From JANMOK01 sp031415055 (GTDB taxonomy: Bacteria; Pseudomonadota; Alphaproteobacteria; Rhodobacterales; Rhodobacteraceae): a stretch of DNA of 64,000 nt. Below, one piece after another: positions 16,295 to 25,994 of this stretch. The notes under the pieces are model-generated. The model was not told where the DNA came from. It saw nothing but the letters and a program-made list of their open reading frames with translations, and made no database searches. The DNA is taken from assembly GCA_031415055.1 (NCBI GenBank), contig JANOQZ010000043.1, forward strand, positions 1-64,000, written 5' to 3'. Numbering within the stretch: position 1 is the stretch's first letter; each line of letters starts with the position of its first letter. A program made the position numbers and the translations under genes.

Positions 16295-18874
16295 ATGAAC
16301 TTTGAAAAGTTCACCGAACGGGCGCGTGGATTTGTGCAATCTGCACAAATGCTGGCGCAAAGCGAAAACCACCAAAGATTTTTGCCCGAGCATGTGCTGA
16401 AAGTACTGTTGGATGACGACCAAGGTTTGGCGGGAAATTTGATCCGCTCTGCTGGCGGCGATCCGGCCTTGGTTAAGCAGTCGGTTGAATTGGCTTTGGC
16501 AAAGCAGCCGAAAGTCACCGGGCAAGACCAGCTTTACATGGACGGGGCGACGGCGAAAGTATTCGACGAAGCCGAGAAAATGGCCAAAAAAGCGGGCGAT
16601 TCCTTCGTTCCGGTGGAGCGTTTGCTGACCGCTTTGGCGGTAACAAAATCAGCAGCGGAAAAGGCGTTGAAGGATGGTGGCGTGACGGCGCAGGCCTTGA
16701 ACACCGCGATCAACGACATCCGCAAAGGCCGCACGGCGGATTCGGCCAGTGCCGAGCAGAGTTATGACGCGTTGAAGAAATATGCCCGCGATTTGACCGA
16801 GGCCGCGCGCGAAGGCAAGATCGACCCGATCATCGGGCGCGACGAAGAAATTCGCCGCACCATGCAGGTGCTGACGCGGCGGACCAAGAACAACCCGGTG
16901 CTGATTGGTGAGCCCGGCGTGGGGAAAACAGCAATTGCCGAAGGTCTGGCCCTGCGGATTGTCAACGGCGACGTGCCCGATTCGATTGCCGGTAAACGGC
17001 TGATGGCGTTGGATATGGGCGCGATCATTGCGGGCGCGAAATATCGCGGCGAGTTTGAGGAACGACTGAAGGCTGTATTGGCCGAAGTCACGGCGGCGGC
17101 AGGCGAAATCATCCTGTTCATCGACGAAATGCATACATTGGTTGGTGCAGGTAAGGCCGACGGGGCGATGGATGCGTCCAACTTGTTGAAACCGGCTTTG
17201 GCGCGGGGTGAATTGCACTGTATTGGCGCAACCACGCTGGACGAGTATCGCAAGCATGTGGAAAAAGACGCCGCCTTGGCGCGGCGGTTTCAGCCGGTGA
17301 TGGTCAGCGAGCCGACAGTTGTCGATACCATCTCGATTCTGCGCGGCATCAAGGAAAAATACGAGCTGCACCACGGTATTCGAATCATGGATTCGGCTTT
17401 GGTGGCGGCTGCAACCCTAAGCCATCGTTACATTACCGACCGGTTTTTGCCCGATAAGGCGATTGATTTGATGGACGAGGCTGCCAGTCGTTTGCGGATG
17501 GAAGTGGATTCCAAGCCGGAAGAACTGGACGCAATCGACCGTGAATTGATGCAAAAGCAGATCGAAGAAGCGGCGTTGGAAAAAGAGAAGGACGCGGCCT
17601 CCAAAGACCGTTTGGTGACTTTGACGCGCGAATTGGCTGAATTAAAACAACGCTCTGCCGAGATGACGGCGCGTTGGCAAGCCGAACGTGACAAACTGGC
17701 TGGGGCGCGTGACATCAAGGAAGCTTTGGATCACGCTCGCGCAACTTTAGCGCAAGCGCAACGCAACGGCGATTTCGCCAAGGCAGGGGAACTGACCTAT
17801 GGCGTGATCCCGGGGCTGGAAAAACGACTTGTCGAAGCCGAGGCTGCGGGATCGGACGTGATGGTTGAAGAAGCGGTAACGCCCGAGCAAATCGCCGGCG
17901 TGGTGGAGCGTTGGACCGGCATTCCGGTCAACCGGATGCTGGAAGGCGAACGGGCGAAATTGCTCCGGATGGAAGCGGAAATTGGCAAACGGGTGATTGG
18001 GCAGACCGCTGCGGTTACCGCTGTGGCCAATGCGGTGCGACGGTCGCGCGCAGGGCTAAGCGACCCCAATCGACCGATGGGATCGTTTCTGTTTCTGGGG
18101 CCAACGGGCGTTGGAAAAACCGAACTGACCAAGGCTTTGGCGGCGTTTTTGTTTGACGATGATCAGGCGATGGTGCGGGTCGACATGTCGGAGTTCATGG
18201 AAAAGCATTCGGTTGCCCGATTGATTGGAGCGCCGCCGGGGTATGTTGGCTATGACGAAGGCGGAATGCTGACCGAAGCGGTGCGGCGCAGGCCGTATCA
18301 GGTTGTGTTGTTTGACGAGGTGGAAAAGGCGCATCCCGATGTATTTAATGTGCTGTTACAGGTACTTGACGATGGTCGCCTGACCGATGGCCAAGGCCGG
18401 GTGGTCGATTTCAAGAACACGCTGATCGTTTTGACGTCGAATCTTGGGTCACAGATTGGCGAAAGTGAAACCGACAAATCGGTGGTTTTAGAAGCCGTTC
18501 GGTCACATTTCCGACCCGAATTTCTCAATCGGTTGGACGAGCAGATCATCTTTGAACGGCTGTCGCGCAGCGATATGGACGCGATTGTCGGCATTCAATT
18601 GGGCTTATTGGAAGGCCGTTTGGAAGGGCGCAAAATCACTTTGGACATTGATGCCTCGGCGCGAAAATGGCTGGCCGATCAAGGCTATGACCCGGTTTAT
18701 GGGGCGCGGCCTTTGAAACGGGTGATCCAACGCGAGTTGCAGAACCCTTTGGCGGAATTGCTGCTGTCTGGCGAAGTGCTGGATGGATCGCATGTGCCGG
18801 TTTCTGCGAGTGCCAGTGGTTTGATTGTGGGCGGACATGTGAAAGAAATGCTGCGGCCAAAACTGGTTCATTGA
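16295..18874 (+). CDS. clpB: ATP-dependent disaggregase ClpB
   Basis: An 859-residue Hsp100 chaperone that, with DnaK, rescues aggregated proteins. Order: Clp N-terminal domain (about 1-145; [18 protein letters not shown]), first AAA+ module with Walker A GEPGVGKT (near 205-212), the long coiled-coil middle domain (about 400-520; [16 protein letters not shown]), second AAA+ with GPTGVGKT (near 602-609), and the C-terminal domain with [15 protein letters not shown]. The presence of the middle domain separates it from ClpA/ClpC. GGAGG precedes the ATG at 16295; an upstream in-frame start would add an unrelated tail. Confidence 0.96.
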   Translation: MNFEKFTERARGFVQSAQMLAQSENHQRFLPEHVLKVLLDDDQGLAGNLIRSAGGDPALVKQSVELALAKQPKVTGQDQLYMDGATAKVFDEAEKMAKKAGDSFVPVERLLTALAVTKSAAEKALKDGGVTAQALNTAINDIRKGRTADSASAEQSYDALKKYARDLTEAAREGKIDPIIGRDEEIRRTMQVLTRRTKNNPVLIGEPGVGKTAIAEGLALRIVNGDVPDSIAGKRLMALDMGAIIAGAKYRGEFEERLKAVLAEVTAAAGEIILFIDEMHTLVGAGKADGAMDASNLLKPALARGELHCIGATTLDEYRKHVEKDAALARRFQPVMVSEPTVVDTISILRGIKEKYELHHGIRIMDSALVAAATLSHRYITDRFLPDKAIDLMDEAASRLRMEVDSKPEELDAIDRELMQKQIEEAALEKEKDAASKDRLVTLTRELAELKQRSAEMTARWQAERDKLAGARDIKEALDHARATLAQAQRNGDFAKAGELTYGVIPGLEKRLVEAEAAGSDVMVEEAVTPEQIAGVVERWTGIPVNRMLEGERAKLLRMEAEIGKRVIGQTAAVTAVANAVRRSRAGLSDPNRPMGSFLFLGPTGVGKTELTKALAAFLFDDDQAMVRVDMSEFMEKHSVARLIGAPPGYVGYDEGGMLTEAVRRRPYQVVLFDEVEKAHPDVFNVLLQVLDDGRLTDGQGRVVDFKNTLIVLTSNLGSQIGESETDKSVVLEAVRSHFRPEFLNRLDEQIIFERLSRSDMDAIVGIQLGLLEGRLEGRKITLDIDASARKWLADQGYDPVYGARPLKRVIQRELQNPLAELLLSGEVLDGSHVPVSASASGLIVGGHVKEMLRPKLVH

Positions 18875-18977
18875 GGGGAATTGGACCGCTTTTTGGGGCA
18901 TTTGAACGCGGTTTTGCGGGGGATTATGGGGGTAAGGCAGGGTTTATGTCGCCTTTGCAATAGCTTGCGTGAGGGGT

Positions 18978-19002
18978 GATGGGTGCAAAGCACCCATCCT
19001 AC
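18978..19002. repeat. REP-like palindrome providing the apbC stop codon
   Basis: GATGGGTGC-AAA-GCACCCATC followed by CTAC. The TAG stop of apbC (minus strand, 18999-19001) is the TAG of the repeat end. The 123 nt between clpB and apbC otherwise show nothing. Confidence 0.75.
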
Positions 19003-20066
19003 ACCAGTCCTTTGGCAATCAACCCCCGCGCAACGCCGATGAACGCCTGTGCCTGCGGGCTGTCCGGCTTGGCCGCGACAATCGGCGTGCCGTCGTCACC
19101 GGCCAGTCGGATTGCCAAATCCAAGGGGATTTCGCCGAGGAAGGGCATGCCTTGTTTGGCGGCCTCCAATGCCGCGCCGCCGTGGCCGAAGATGTGGGCC
19201 TCAACGCCGCAATTGGGGCAGATGTAGCTGCTCATATTCTCGATCATGCCGATAATCGGCGTGTTCAGTTTGGCGAACATGCTGAGCGCTTTGCGGGCGT
19301 CAAGCAGTGCCACGTCCTGCGGGGTGGAGACGATGATGGCCCCGGCCAGTTCGGTTTTCTGGCACAATGTCAGTTGCACGTCGCCGGTGCCGGGGGGCAG
19401 GTCGACCAGCAGCACGTCGAGTTCGCCCCACAGCACTTGCCCCATCATCTGCTGCAGCGCCCCCATCAGCATCGGGCCGCGCCAGACGACGGCCTCGTCG
19501 TCTTTGGTCAACAGGCCCAGTGACATCATGGTGACGCCGTGGGCGATGGGGGCGATCATGTTGGTACCGTCGGGCGATTGCGGGCGACCGGTGACGCCCA
19601 TCATGCGCGGCTGGCTGGGGCCGTAGAAATCGGCGTCGAGCAGGCCGGTGCGTTTGCCAAGCGCGGCAAGGGCGACGGCGAGGTTGGAGGCGACGGTGGA
19701 TTTGCCAACCCCGCCTTTGCCCGAGGCGATCGCGATGACGGTTTTCACACCTGCGGGTTTGGTTGGCCCGGCTTGCGGGGTGGCGTGGCGACCGATGGTC
19801 AGGTTGGGCGGGGCTTTGGTGGTGTGGGCGGTGAGCAGGGCGGAGACTTTGCTGACGCCGGGCAGCGATTCAACGGCGCGAACGGCGACGGCGCGGACGG
19901 GTTCCATCGCCAAACCATGTTCGCTGGCGACTTCCATGATGAAACGCACCTCGCCGCCCTCGATGGTCAGGGCGCGGACGATTTCGGCGGCGACGATGTC
20001 AGTTCCAGAGATTGGGTCGGTGATTTTGCCGAGAACGGCAAGGATTTCGTCGCGGGTTACGGGCAT
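18999..20066 (-). CDS. apbC: Mrp/ApbC iron-sulfur cluster carrier ATPase
   Basis: A 355-residue Mrp/NBP35 protein. Residues about 1-95 form the DUF59/MIP18-like domain (VTRDEILAVLGKITDPISGTDIV); then a P-loop ATPase with GKGGVGKST (near 113-121), DADFYGPSQPRMMG and LVDLPPGTGDVQLTL. Near the end CPNCG gives the CxxC that holds the bridging Fe-S cluster. It delivers Fe-S clusters to apoproteins. The start at 20066 matches the family; the open frame continues upstream through a palindromic repeat. Confidence 0.93.
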   Translation of the reverse strand: MPVTRDEILAVLGKITDPISGTDIVAAEIVRALTIEGGEVRFIMEVASEHGLAMEPVRAVAVRAVESLPGVSKVSALLTAHTTKAPPNLTIGRHATPQAGPTKPAGVKTVIAIASGKGGVGKSTVASNLAVALAALGKRTGLLDADFYGPSQPRMMGVTGRPQSPDGTNMIAPIAHGVTMMSLGLLTKDDEAVVWRGPMLMGALQQMMGQVLWGELDVLLVDLPPGTGDVQLTLCQKTELAGAIIVSTPQDVALLDARKALSMFAKLNTPIIGMIENMSSYICPNCGVEAHIFGHGGAALEAAKQGMPFLGEIPLDLAIRLAGDDGTPIVAAKPDSPQAQAFIGVARGLIAKGLV

Positions 20067-20130
20067 GAGGGTGGGCCTTGGGTGGTGGGATTGGGGCCAG
20101 TTTGGGGTAGTCCTGTCGGATTGAAAAGGC

Positions 20131-20192
20131 CTGTCATTCCCGCGAAGGCGGGAATCCAGTGGCTGACCCCCGCCTTCGCGGGGGTGACACGA
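20131..20192. repeat. Inverted palindromic repeat, CCCGCCTTCGCGG type
   Basis: CCGCGAAGGCGGG (20140-20152) and CCCGCCTTCGCGG (20169-20181) are a perfect 13-bp inverted pair 16 nt apart, each itself a hairpin, bordered by GTCAT and GTGAC. It fills the gap between the mmsA stop and the apbC start. This is a different sequence class from the GTAGGG repeats and resembles widely dispersed palindromes in proteobacterial genomes. Confidence 0.75.
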
Positions 20193-20203
20193 CGTGTGGG
20201 TGT

Positions 20204-21706
<1,503 letters not shown>

Positions 21707-21780
21707 TGATCCCTCCAATTTTGCTGCGATGGTTTTCGCATGTTAAAATCTGTAACTCAATGCTATGATTTGGAGAACTG

Positions 21781-21800
21781 TTATGCAAATTTGTGCATAA
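21781..21800 (+). promoter_or_regulatory. Palindromic candidate operator before the LysR gene
   Basis: TTATGCAAATTTGTGCATAA is a palindrome with 7-bp arms containing a T-N11-A LysR-type core. It lies immediately before the AAGGAG ribosome site of the LysR gene, in the 103-nt divergent gap to mmsA. This suggests autoregulation and perhaps control of mmsA. Confidence 0.5.
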
Positions 21801-21809
21801 GGAGCGTTA

Positions 21810-22694
21810 ATGGACTGGAATGATGGCAAGTTGTTTCTAGCGGTGGCGCGGGCCGGGCAGATGTTGGGCGCGGCGCGGACATTGGCGATCAATCAGGCGA
21901 CGCTGAGCAGGCGGGTGTCGGCATTGGAAGCGGCTTTGGGCACCAAGTTGTTGATAAGGCGGACAAATGGCTGCGAGCTGACCGATGAAGGGGCGGCGTT
22001 CATGGAGACTTTGGAGCGGGTGGAAACCGAGTTCATCCACGCGCGTTCGACCTTGCAGAGAGCGGATTCCACCGTTTCGGGCACAGTGCGGATCGGAGCG
22101 CCCGATGGGTTTGGCGTGGCGTTTCTGGCATCGCGATTGGGCTTGCTGGCGGAAAGGCACCCGGATTTGGCGATACAACTGGTGCCGGTGCCACGGTCGT
22201 TTTCTTTGTCTCGGCGGGAAGCTGATATTGCCGTGATGGTGGGCCGACCGGAACAGGGGCGGCTGGTGGCGAAAAAGCTGACGGATTATTCGTTGGGGTT
22301 GTATGGGGCGAAGGATTATCTGGCGAAAATGCCGGTGATTTCAGAGGCTTCCGAGCTGGTTAGCCATCGGCTGGTTGGTTATGTTGAGGATTTGATCTAC
22401 GCCCCGACGCTGAATTACGCTGGCGAATTCCTGCGCAACTGGCATTCGCAACTGGAGATTTCCTCGGCCATTGGTCAGTTGGAAGCGGTGAAATCAGGGG
22501 CGGGAATCGGGGTTTTGCACGACTATCTGGCGCGGGATTCCGGGCTGGTGGCGGTGCTACCGGAACTGTCGGTGACGCGGTCGTATTGGACCGTCTACCA
22601 CGAAAGCCTGCGCGATGTGGCGCGGGTGCAGGTGGTGGTGCGGTTTTTGAGCGAGGTGGTGAAGGAGGGGTCGGCGGGGTTTGTGCGGGGGTAG
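21810..22694 (+). CDS. LysR-family transcriptional regulator
   Basis: A 294-residue LTTR. The N-terminal winged helix is clear (LFLAVARAGQMLGAARTLAINQATLSRRVSALEAALGTKLL, described here by its family pattern), followed by a substrate-binding domain with GTVRIGAPDGFG near residue 90. Divergent from mmsA, which it may control. AAGGAG stands 6 nt before the ATG. The TAG stop codon falls inside the GTAGGG end of a REP-like repeat, so the C terminus (GFVRG) may have been altered when the repeat arrived. Confidence 0.87.
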   Translation: MDWNDGKLFLAVARAGQMLGAARTLAINQATLSRRVSALEAALGTKLLIRRTNGCELTDEGAAFMETLERVETEFIHARSTLQRADSTVSGTVRIGAPDGFGVAFLASRLGLLAERHPDLAIQLVPVPRSFSLSRREADIAVMVGRPEQGRLVAKKLTDYSLGLYGAKDYLAKMPVISEASELVSHRLVGYVEDLIYAPTLNYAGEFLRNWHSQLEISSAIGQLEAVKSGAGIGVLHDYLARDSGLVAVLPELSVTRSYWTVYHESLRDVARVQVVVRFLSEVVKEGSAGFVRG

Positions 22695-22758
22695 GGTGTG
22701 TGCTTGCACGCACCGGTTGAGGGTGTAAAAAAGTGGTGCGTGCGAGCACGCACCCTAC
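22691..22758. repeat. BIME-like inverted REP pair, left of the RAYT gene
   Basis: Unit at 22691-22714 begins GTAGGG and folds GGTGTGTGC-TT-GCACGCACC; unit at 22735-22758 is inverted, folds GGTGCGTGC-GA-GCACGCACC and ends CCCTAC. A 20-nt spacer separates them. The first unit contains the LysR stop codon (22692-22694). Confidence 0.88.
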
Positions 22759-22792
22759 GGATAATTAACGGTTCGGTGCGCATTCTTCGCGT

Positions 22793-23284
22793 ATGTCACA
22801 CTATATTCGACCTAAAATTCCCGGCGCGACGATATTTTTTACACTGACCTTGGCCGAGCGCGGGTCGGACCTTTTGGTGCGCAATATCGATTTGTTGCGT
22901 GAAGCCTTTCACCGGACTTTGTTGGAGCGGCCTTTCTTTGTGGATGCAATCGTCATTCTGCCCGACCATTTGCATGCGTTGATAACATTGCCCGCGACGG
23001 ATTCCGACTATGCGACGCGATGGCGGACCATCAAAACGCGGTTCTCTCGGGCACTGCCATGCGGACCATTGCGCGAAAGCCACCTTGCGCGAAACGAACG
23101 CGGAATTTGGCAACGCCGTTTTTGGGAACATCACATTCGCGGCGAAGATGATTTTTGCGCTCATGTCGCGTATTGCTGGAACAATCCGGTGAAACATGGG
23201 TTCGTTGCGAAAGCCGCCGATTGGCCGTTTTCGTCGATCCATCGGGATTTGGCGCAAGGATTGGTAACATCGGGATGGGCGTAG
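22793..23284 (+). CDS. REP-associated tyrosine transposase (RAYT, Y1 family)
   Basis: A 163-residue single-domain Y1 HUH transposase. Family signs: the opening RPKIPGATIFFTLTLAERG, the metal-binding HUH motif in VILPDHLHALITLP (His-Leu-His), a WQRRFWEHHIRGEDDF block, and the nucleophilic Tyr in HVAYCWNNPVKHG, with WPFSS near the end. RAYTs act on REP palindromes in single-stranded DNA and are thought to spread them. This gene is flanked on both sides by inverted REP-like pairs of one family. The TAG stop (23282-23284) lies in the first unit of the right pair. No terminal inverted repeats or target duplication of an ordinary IS are seen. Confidence 0.93.
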   Translation: MSHYIRPKIPGATIFFTLTLAERGSDLLVRNIDLLREAFHRTLLERPFFVDAIVILPDHLHALITLPATDSDYATRWRTIKTRFSRALPCGPLRESHLARNERGIWQRRFWEHHIRGEDDFCAHVAYCWNNPVKHGFVAKAADWPFSSIHRDLAQGLVTSGWA

Positions 23285-23351
23285 GGTGCGTGCTTGCACG
23301 CACCTTTTTTTTACAACCGTTTAAAATGGTGCGTGCGAGCACGCACCCTAC
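23281..23351. repeat. BIME-like inverted REP pair, right of the RAYT gene
   Basis: Unit at 23281-23304 (GTAGGG then GGTGCGTGC-TT-GCACGCACC) and inverted unit at 23328-23351 (GGTGCGTGC-GA-GCACGCACC then CCCTAC), 23 nt apart. The units hold the RAYT stop codon (23282-23284) and the iolB stop codon on the other strand (23348-23350). The run of T after unit 1 could make it a terminator for the RAYT gene. Confidence 0.88.
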
Positions 23352-24160
23352 GCATCCCTTTTCGCAATCCAATCGAAATCGGGGTGGTTCTTGAAGCGCC
23401 AATTGCGCAAGGGTCCGGCCATGACGTTCAAATAATACATCTCGAACCCATAGGGCGTGCCTACCGGATGATGGCCGCGCGGGACCAGAACGACCTCGCC
23501 GTTTTTTACGGCGATGGTTTCGTCGAGCGAGCCATCCTCGGTGAACACCCGCTGGATGCCGTAGCCGGTTTTGGGGTTCAGGCGGTGGTAGTAGGTTTCT
23601 TCCAAGTAAGTCATGTTGGGAAAGTCGTCCTCGTCGTGCCGGTGCGGCGGGTAGGAGGACCAGTTGCCTTGCGGGGTGTAGACTTCGGTCACCAGCAGCG
23701 AGTCGGCGACGTCGAAGTCTTCCATGGCAATCGGGTGGATGTGGCGGGTGTTGGCGCCCTTGCCGCGCGTGACTTTGGTGATGTCATCGGGGGCGATGAC
23801 GCGGGCGGCATGGCCGCTTTTGCCGGGGGCAGAGCAGACGGCGAGGGTGCAATTGGTGGTGGCTTTGACGTGCCAGTCGGAACCGTTGGGCACATAGACG
23901 GACCACGGTTTTTTCGCCTCGAACACGTCCATGCGGTCGCCGAGCACGCCGAGCGAATTGCCATGCACGCTGATTTCGGCCTTGCCTTCGACCAGCACCA
24001 GAATGACCTCACGGTCGTCGGTCGGCTTGGCGCAATGCTGGTTGACGCCGAGGTGGTACAGATCGAAGCCGACATAGGTCCAATGCGCATTTGCCGGGGT
24101 CACATGCAGCACCCGGTGGTCGAACTCGGGGGCATGCGGGCGGACCAGAAGTTTGCTCAT
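23348..24160 (-). CDS. iolB: 5-deoxy-glucuronate isomerase IolB
   Basis: A 270-residue cupin enzyme isomerising 5-deoxy-D-glucuronate to 2-deoxy-5-keto-gluconate in myo-inositol breakdown. Typical IolB blocks: TYVGFDLYHLG, the metal-site region NWSSYPPHRHDEDDFPNMTYLEETYYHRL (given here as landmarks SSYPPHRHDED and LEETYYHR), and HHPVGTPYGFEMYYLNVMAGP near the end. The gene follows iolD with a gap of only 4 nt and is the last of the iolCJ-iolD-iolB run. Its TAG stop codon is supplied by the REP-like repeat at 23328-23351. Confidence 0.94.
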   Translation of the reverse strand: MSKLLVRPHAPEFDHRVLHVTPANAHWTYVGFDLYHLGVNQHCAKPTDDREVILVLVEGKAEISVHGNSLGVLGDRMDVFEAKKPWSVYVPNGSDWHVKATTNCTLAVCSAPGKSGHAARVIAPDDITKVTRGKGANTRHIHPIAMEDFDVADSLLVTEVYTPQGNWSSYPPHRHDEDDFPNMTYLEETYYHRLNPKTGYGIQRVFTEDGSLDETIAVKNGEVVLVPRGHHPVGTPYGFEMYYLNVMAGPLRNWRFKNHPDFDWIAKRDA

Positions 24161-24164
24161 GATG

Positions 24165-25994
24165 TCAATCCGCGGCGCGTTGCAGGGCGAGTCTGGCTTC
24201 GTAGGTTTTTCGCGCCTCGTTCACCGCTGGCCGGACCGAGACTTCCGGCACCGCCACATCCCACCAATGGCCGCCCGCCTGGGTGGTCGGGATCGGGTCG
24301 GTGTCGATGACGATGGCATAACTTTGAGTGGCGGCGCGGGCGCGGGTCATGGCAGTTTCGAGGTCAGCAATCGAGCCGACTTTTTCGGCAATCGCCCCCA
24401 TCGAGGCGGCATGGGCGGTGAAGTCGATTGCCGAGGGCACGACGTGGCGGGCGGTGTCGAGCAGATTGTTGAAGCTTTCGCCGCCGGTGGCCATTTGCAG
24501 CCGGTTGATGCAGGCATAGCCGCGATTGTCGAGGATGACGGCGATGATTTTATGGCCGAGCATCACCGAGGTGGCGAGTTCGGAGTTCAGCATCATGTAA
24601 GAACCGTCGCCAACCATGACCACGACTTCGCGGTCGGGCAGGGCCATTTTCACCCCCAGCGCCCCGGCGATCTCGTAACCCATGGTCGAGAAGCCGTATT
24701 CAACGTGATAGGAATTCGGGCGTCCGGCTTTCCAGAGTTTGTGCAATTCGCCCGGCAAGCCGCCAGCGGCGCAGACGACGACGGAATTGTTGTCCAAGCT
24801 GCGCTGGACGGCGCCGATCACCTGCATGTCGGTGGGCAGCGCGTTGCCTTGCGGTGCGGCGGTGACGGCATCGACGGCTTTGATCCAGTTCGCTTTCAGC
24901 GCCGGATCGGGGGCCTTGGCCTGATAGTCGCCGAGACCCGCCGACATATCCTCCAGCGCCATGCGGGCGTCGGCGACCAAAGGCAGCGAGTTGTGCTTGT
25001 GGGTGTCGTAGGGGGCGACGTTGACGGCGAGGAAGCGGCGGTCGGGGTTTTTGAACAGCGACCAAGAGCCGGTGGTGAAATCTTGCATTCTTGTGCCAAG
25101 GGCGATGATAACATCGGCAGCTTCGGCGACGGCGTTGGAGGCGGCGGAACCGGTGACGCCGATGGAACCGAGGTTGAGCGGGTGGTCCCAGGGCAGGGCG
25201 GATTTGCCGGCCTGGGTTTCGGCGACCGGGATTTGGTGGGTTTCGGCGAAGGCTTTGAGCGCTTCGCAGGCACCGGAGTAGTGCACGCCGCCACCGGCGA
25301 TGATCAGCGGAGTTTTCGCCGATTTGATGGCGTCGATAGCGACTTTCAGTTCGCGCACGCCGGGACGCGGGCGGCGGCGGTGCCATTCGCGTGGGGCGAA
25401 GAAGGCTTCGGGGTAGTCAAAGGCTTCGGCTTGCACGTCTTGGCAAAATGCCAGTGTCACCGGTCCGCATTCGACCGGGTCGGTCAGCACGGCCATGGCG
25501 CGGGGCAGGGCGGTGAGCAGGTGTTCGGGGCGCGAGATGCGGTCGAAATAGCGGCTGACCGGTTTGAAGCAGTCGTTAACAGATATGGTGCCGTCCTGGA
25601 AGTCTTCGACCTGTTGCAGCACCGGGTCGGGGGCGCGGTTGGCGAAAACGTCGCCGGGGATGAGCAACACCGGCAGGCGGTTGACATGGGCGAGGCCTGC
25701 GGAAGTGACCATGTTCAGCGCCCCGGGGCCGATCGAGGTGGTGACGGCCATAGCGCGTTTGCGGTTATGCGCCTTGGCATAAGCGATGGCGGCATGGGCC
25801 ATGCCCTGTTCGTTATGGCCGCGCCAAGTGGGGAACTTGTCGCCGATGCCGTGCAAAGCCTCGCCGATGCCCGCGACATTGCCGTGGCCGAAAATGGCCC
25901 AGCAACCGGCCAGCAGGGTTTCGCCTTCTTCGTTCAACTGCGTGGAAAGGTAACGCATCATGGCTTGGGCGGCGGTCAGGCGGACGGTTTTCAT
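24165..25994 (-). CDS. iolD: 3D-(3,5/4)-trihydroxycyclohexane-1,2-dione hydrolase IolD
   Basis: A 609-residue thiamine-diphosphate enzyme that opens the inositol ring, giving 5-deoxy-glucuronate. ThDP-family layout: N-terminal Pyr domain with a conserved Glu-containing loop (SIGPGALNMVTSAGLAHVNRLP), central domain (APREWHRRRPRPG), and C-terminal PP domain with GDGSYMMLNSEL ... ILDN (near 455-485), the Mg/diphosphate motif. NYGFSTMGYEIAGALG-like segment precedes it. The ATG overlaps the iolC-iolJ stop by 4 nt. Confidence 0.94.
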   Translation of the reverse strand: MKTVRLTAAQAMMRYLSTQLNEEGETLLAGCWAIFGHGNVAGIGEALHGIGDKFPTWRGHNEQGMAHAAIAYAKAHNRKRAMAVTTSIGPGALNMVTSAGLAHVNRLPVLLIPGDVFANRAPDPVLQQVEDFQDGTISVNDCFKPVSRYFDRISRPEHLLTALPRAMAVLTDPVECGPVTLAFCQDVQAEAFDYPEAFFAPREWHRRRPRPGVRELKVAIDAIKSAKTPLIIAGGGVHYSGACEALKAFAETHQIPVAETQAGKSALPWDHPLNLGSIGVTGSAASNAVAEAADVIIALGTRMQDFTTGSWSLFKNPDRRFLAVNVAPYDTHKHNSLPLVADARMALEDMSAGLGDYQAKAPDPALKANWIKAVDAVTAAPQGNALPTDMQVIGAVQRSLDNNSVVVCAAGGLPGELHKLWKAGRPNSYHVEYGFSTMGYEIAGALGVKMALPDREVVVMVGDGSYMMLNSELATSVMLGHKIIAVILDNRGYACINRLQMATGGESFNNLLDTARHVVPSAIDFTAHAASMGAIAEKVGSIADLETAMTRARAATQSYAIVIDTDPIPTTQAGGHWWDVAVPEVSVRPAVNEARKTYEARLALQRAAD

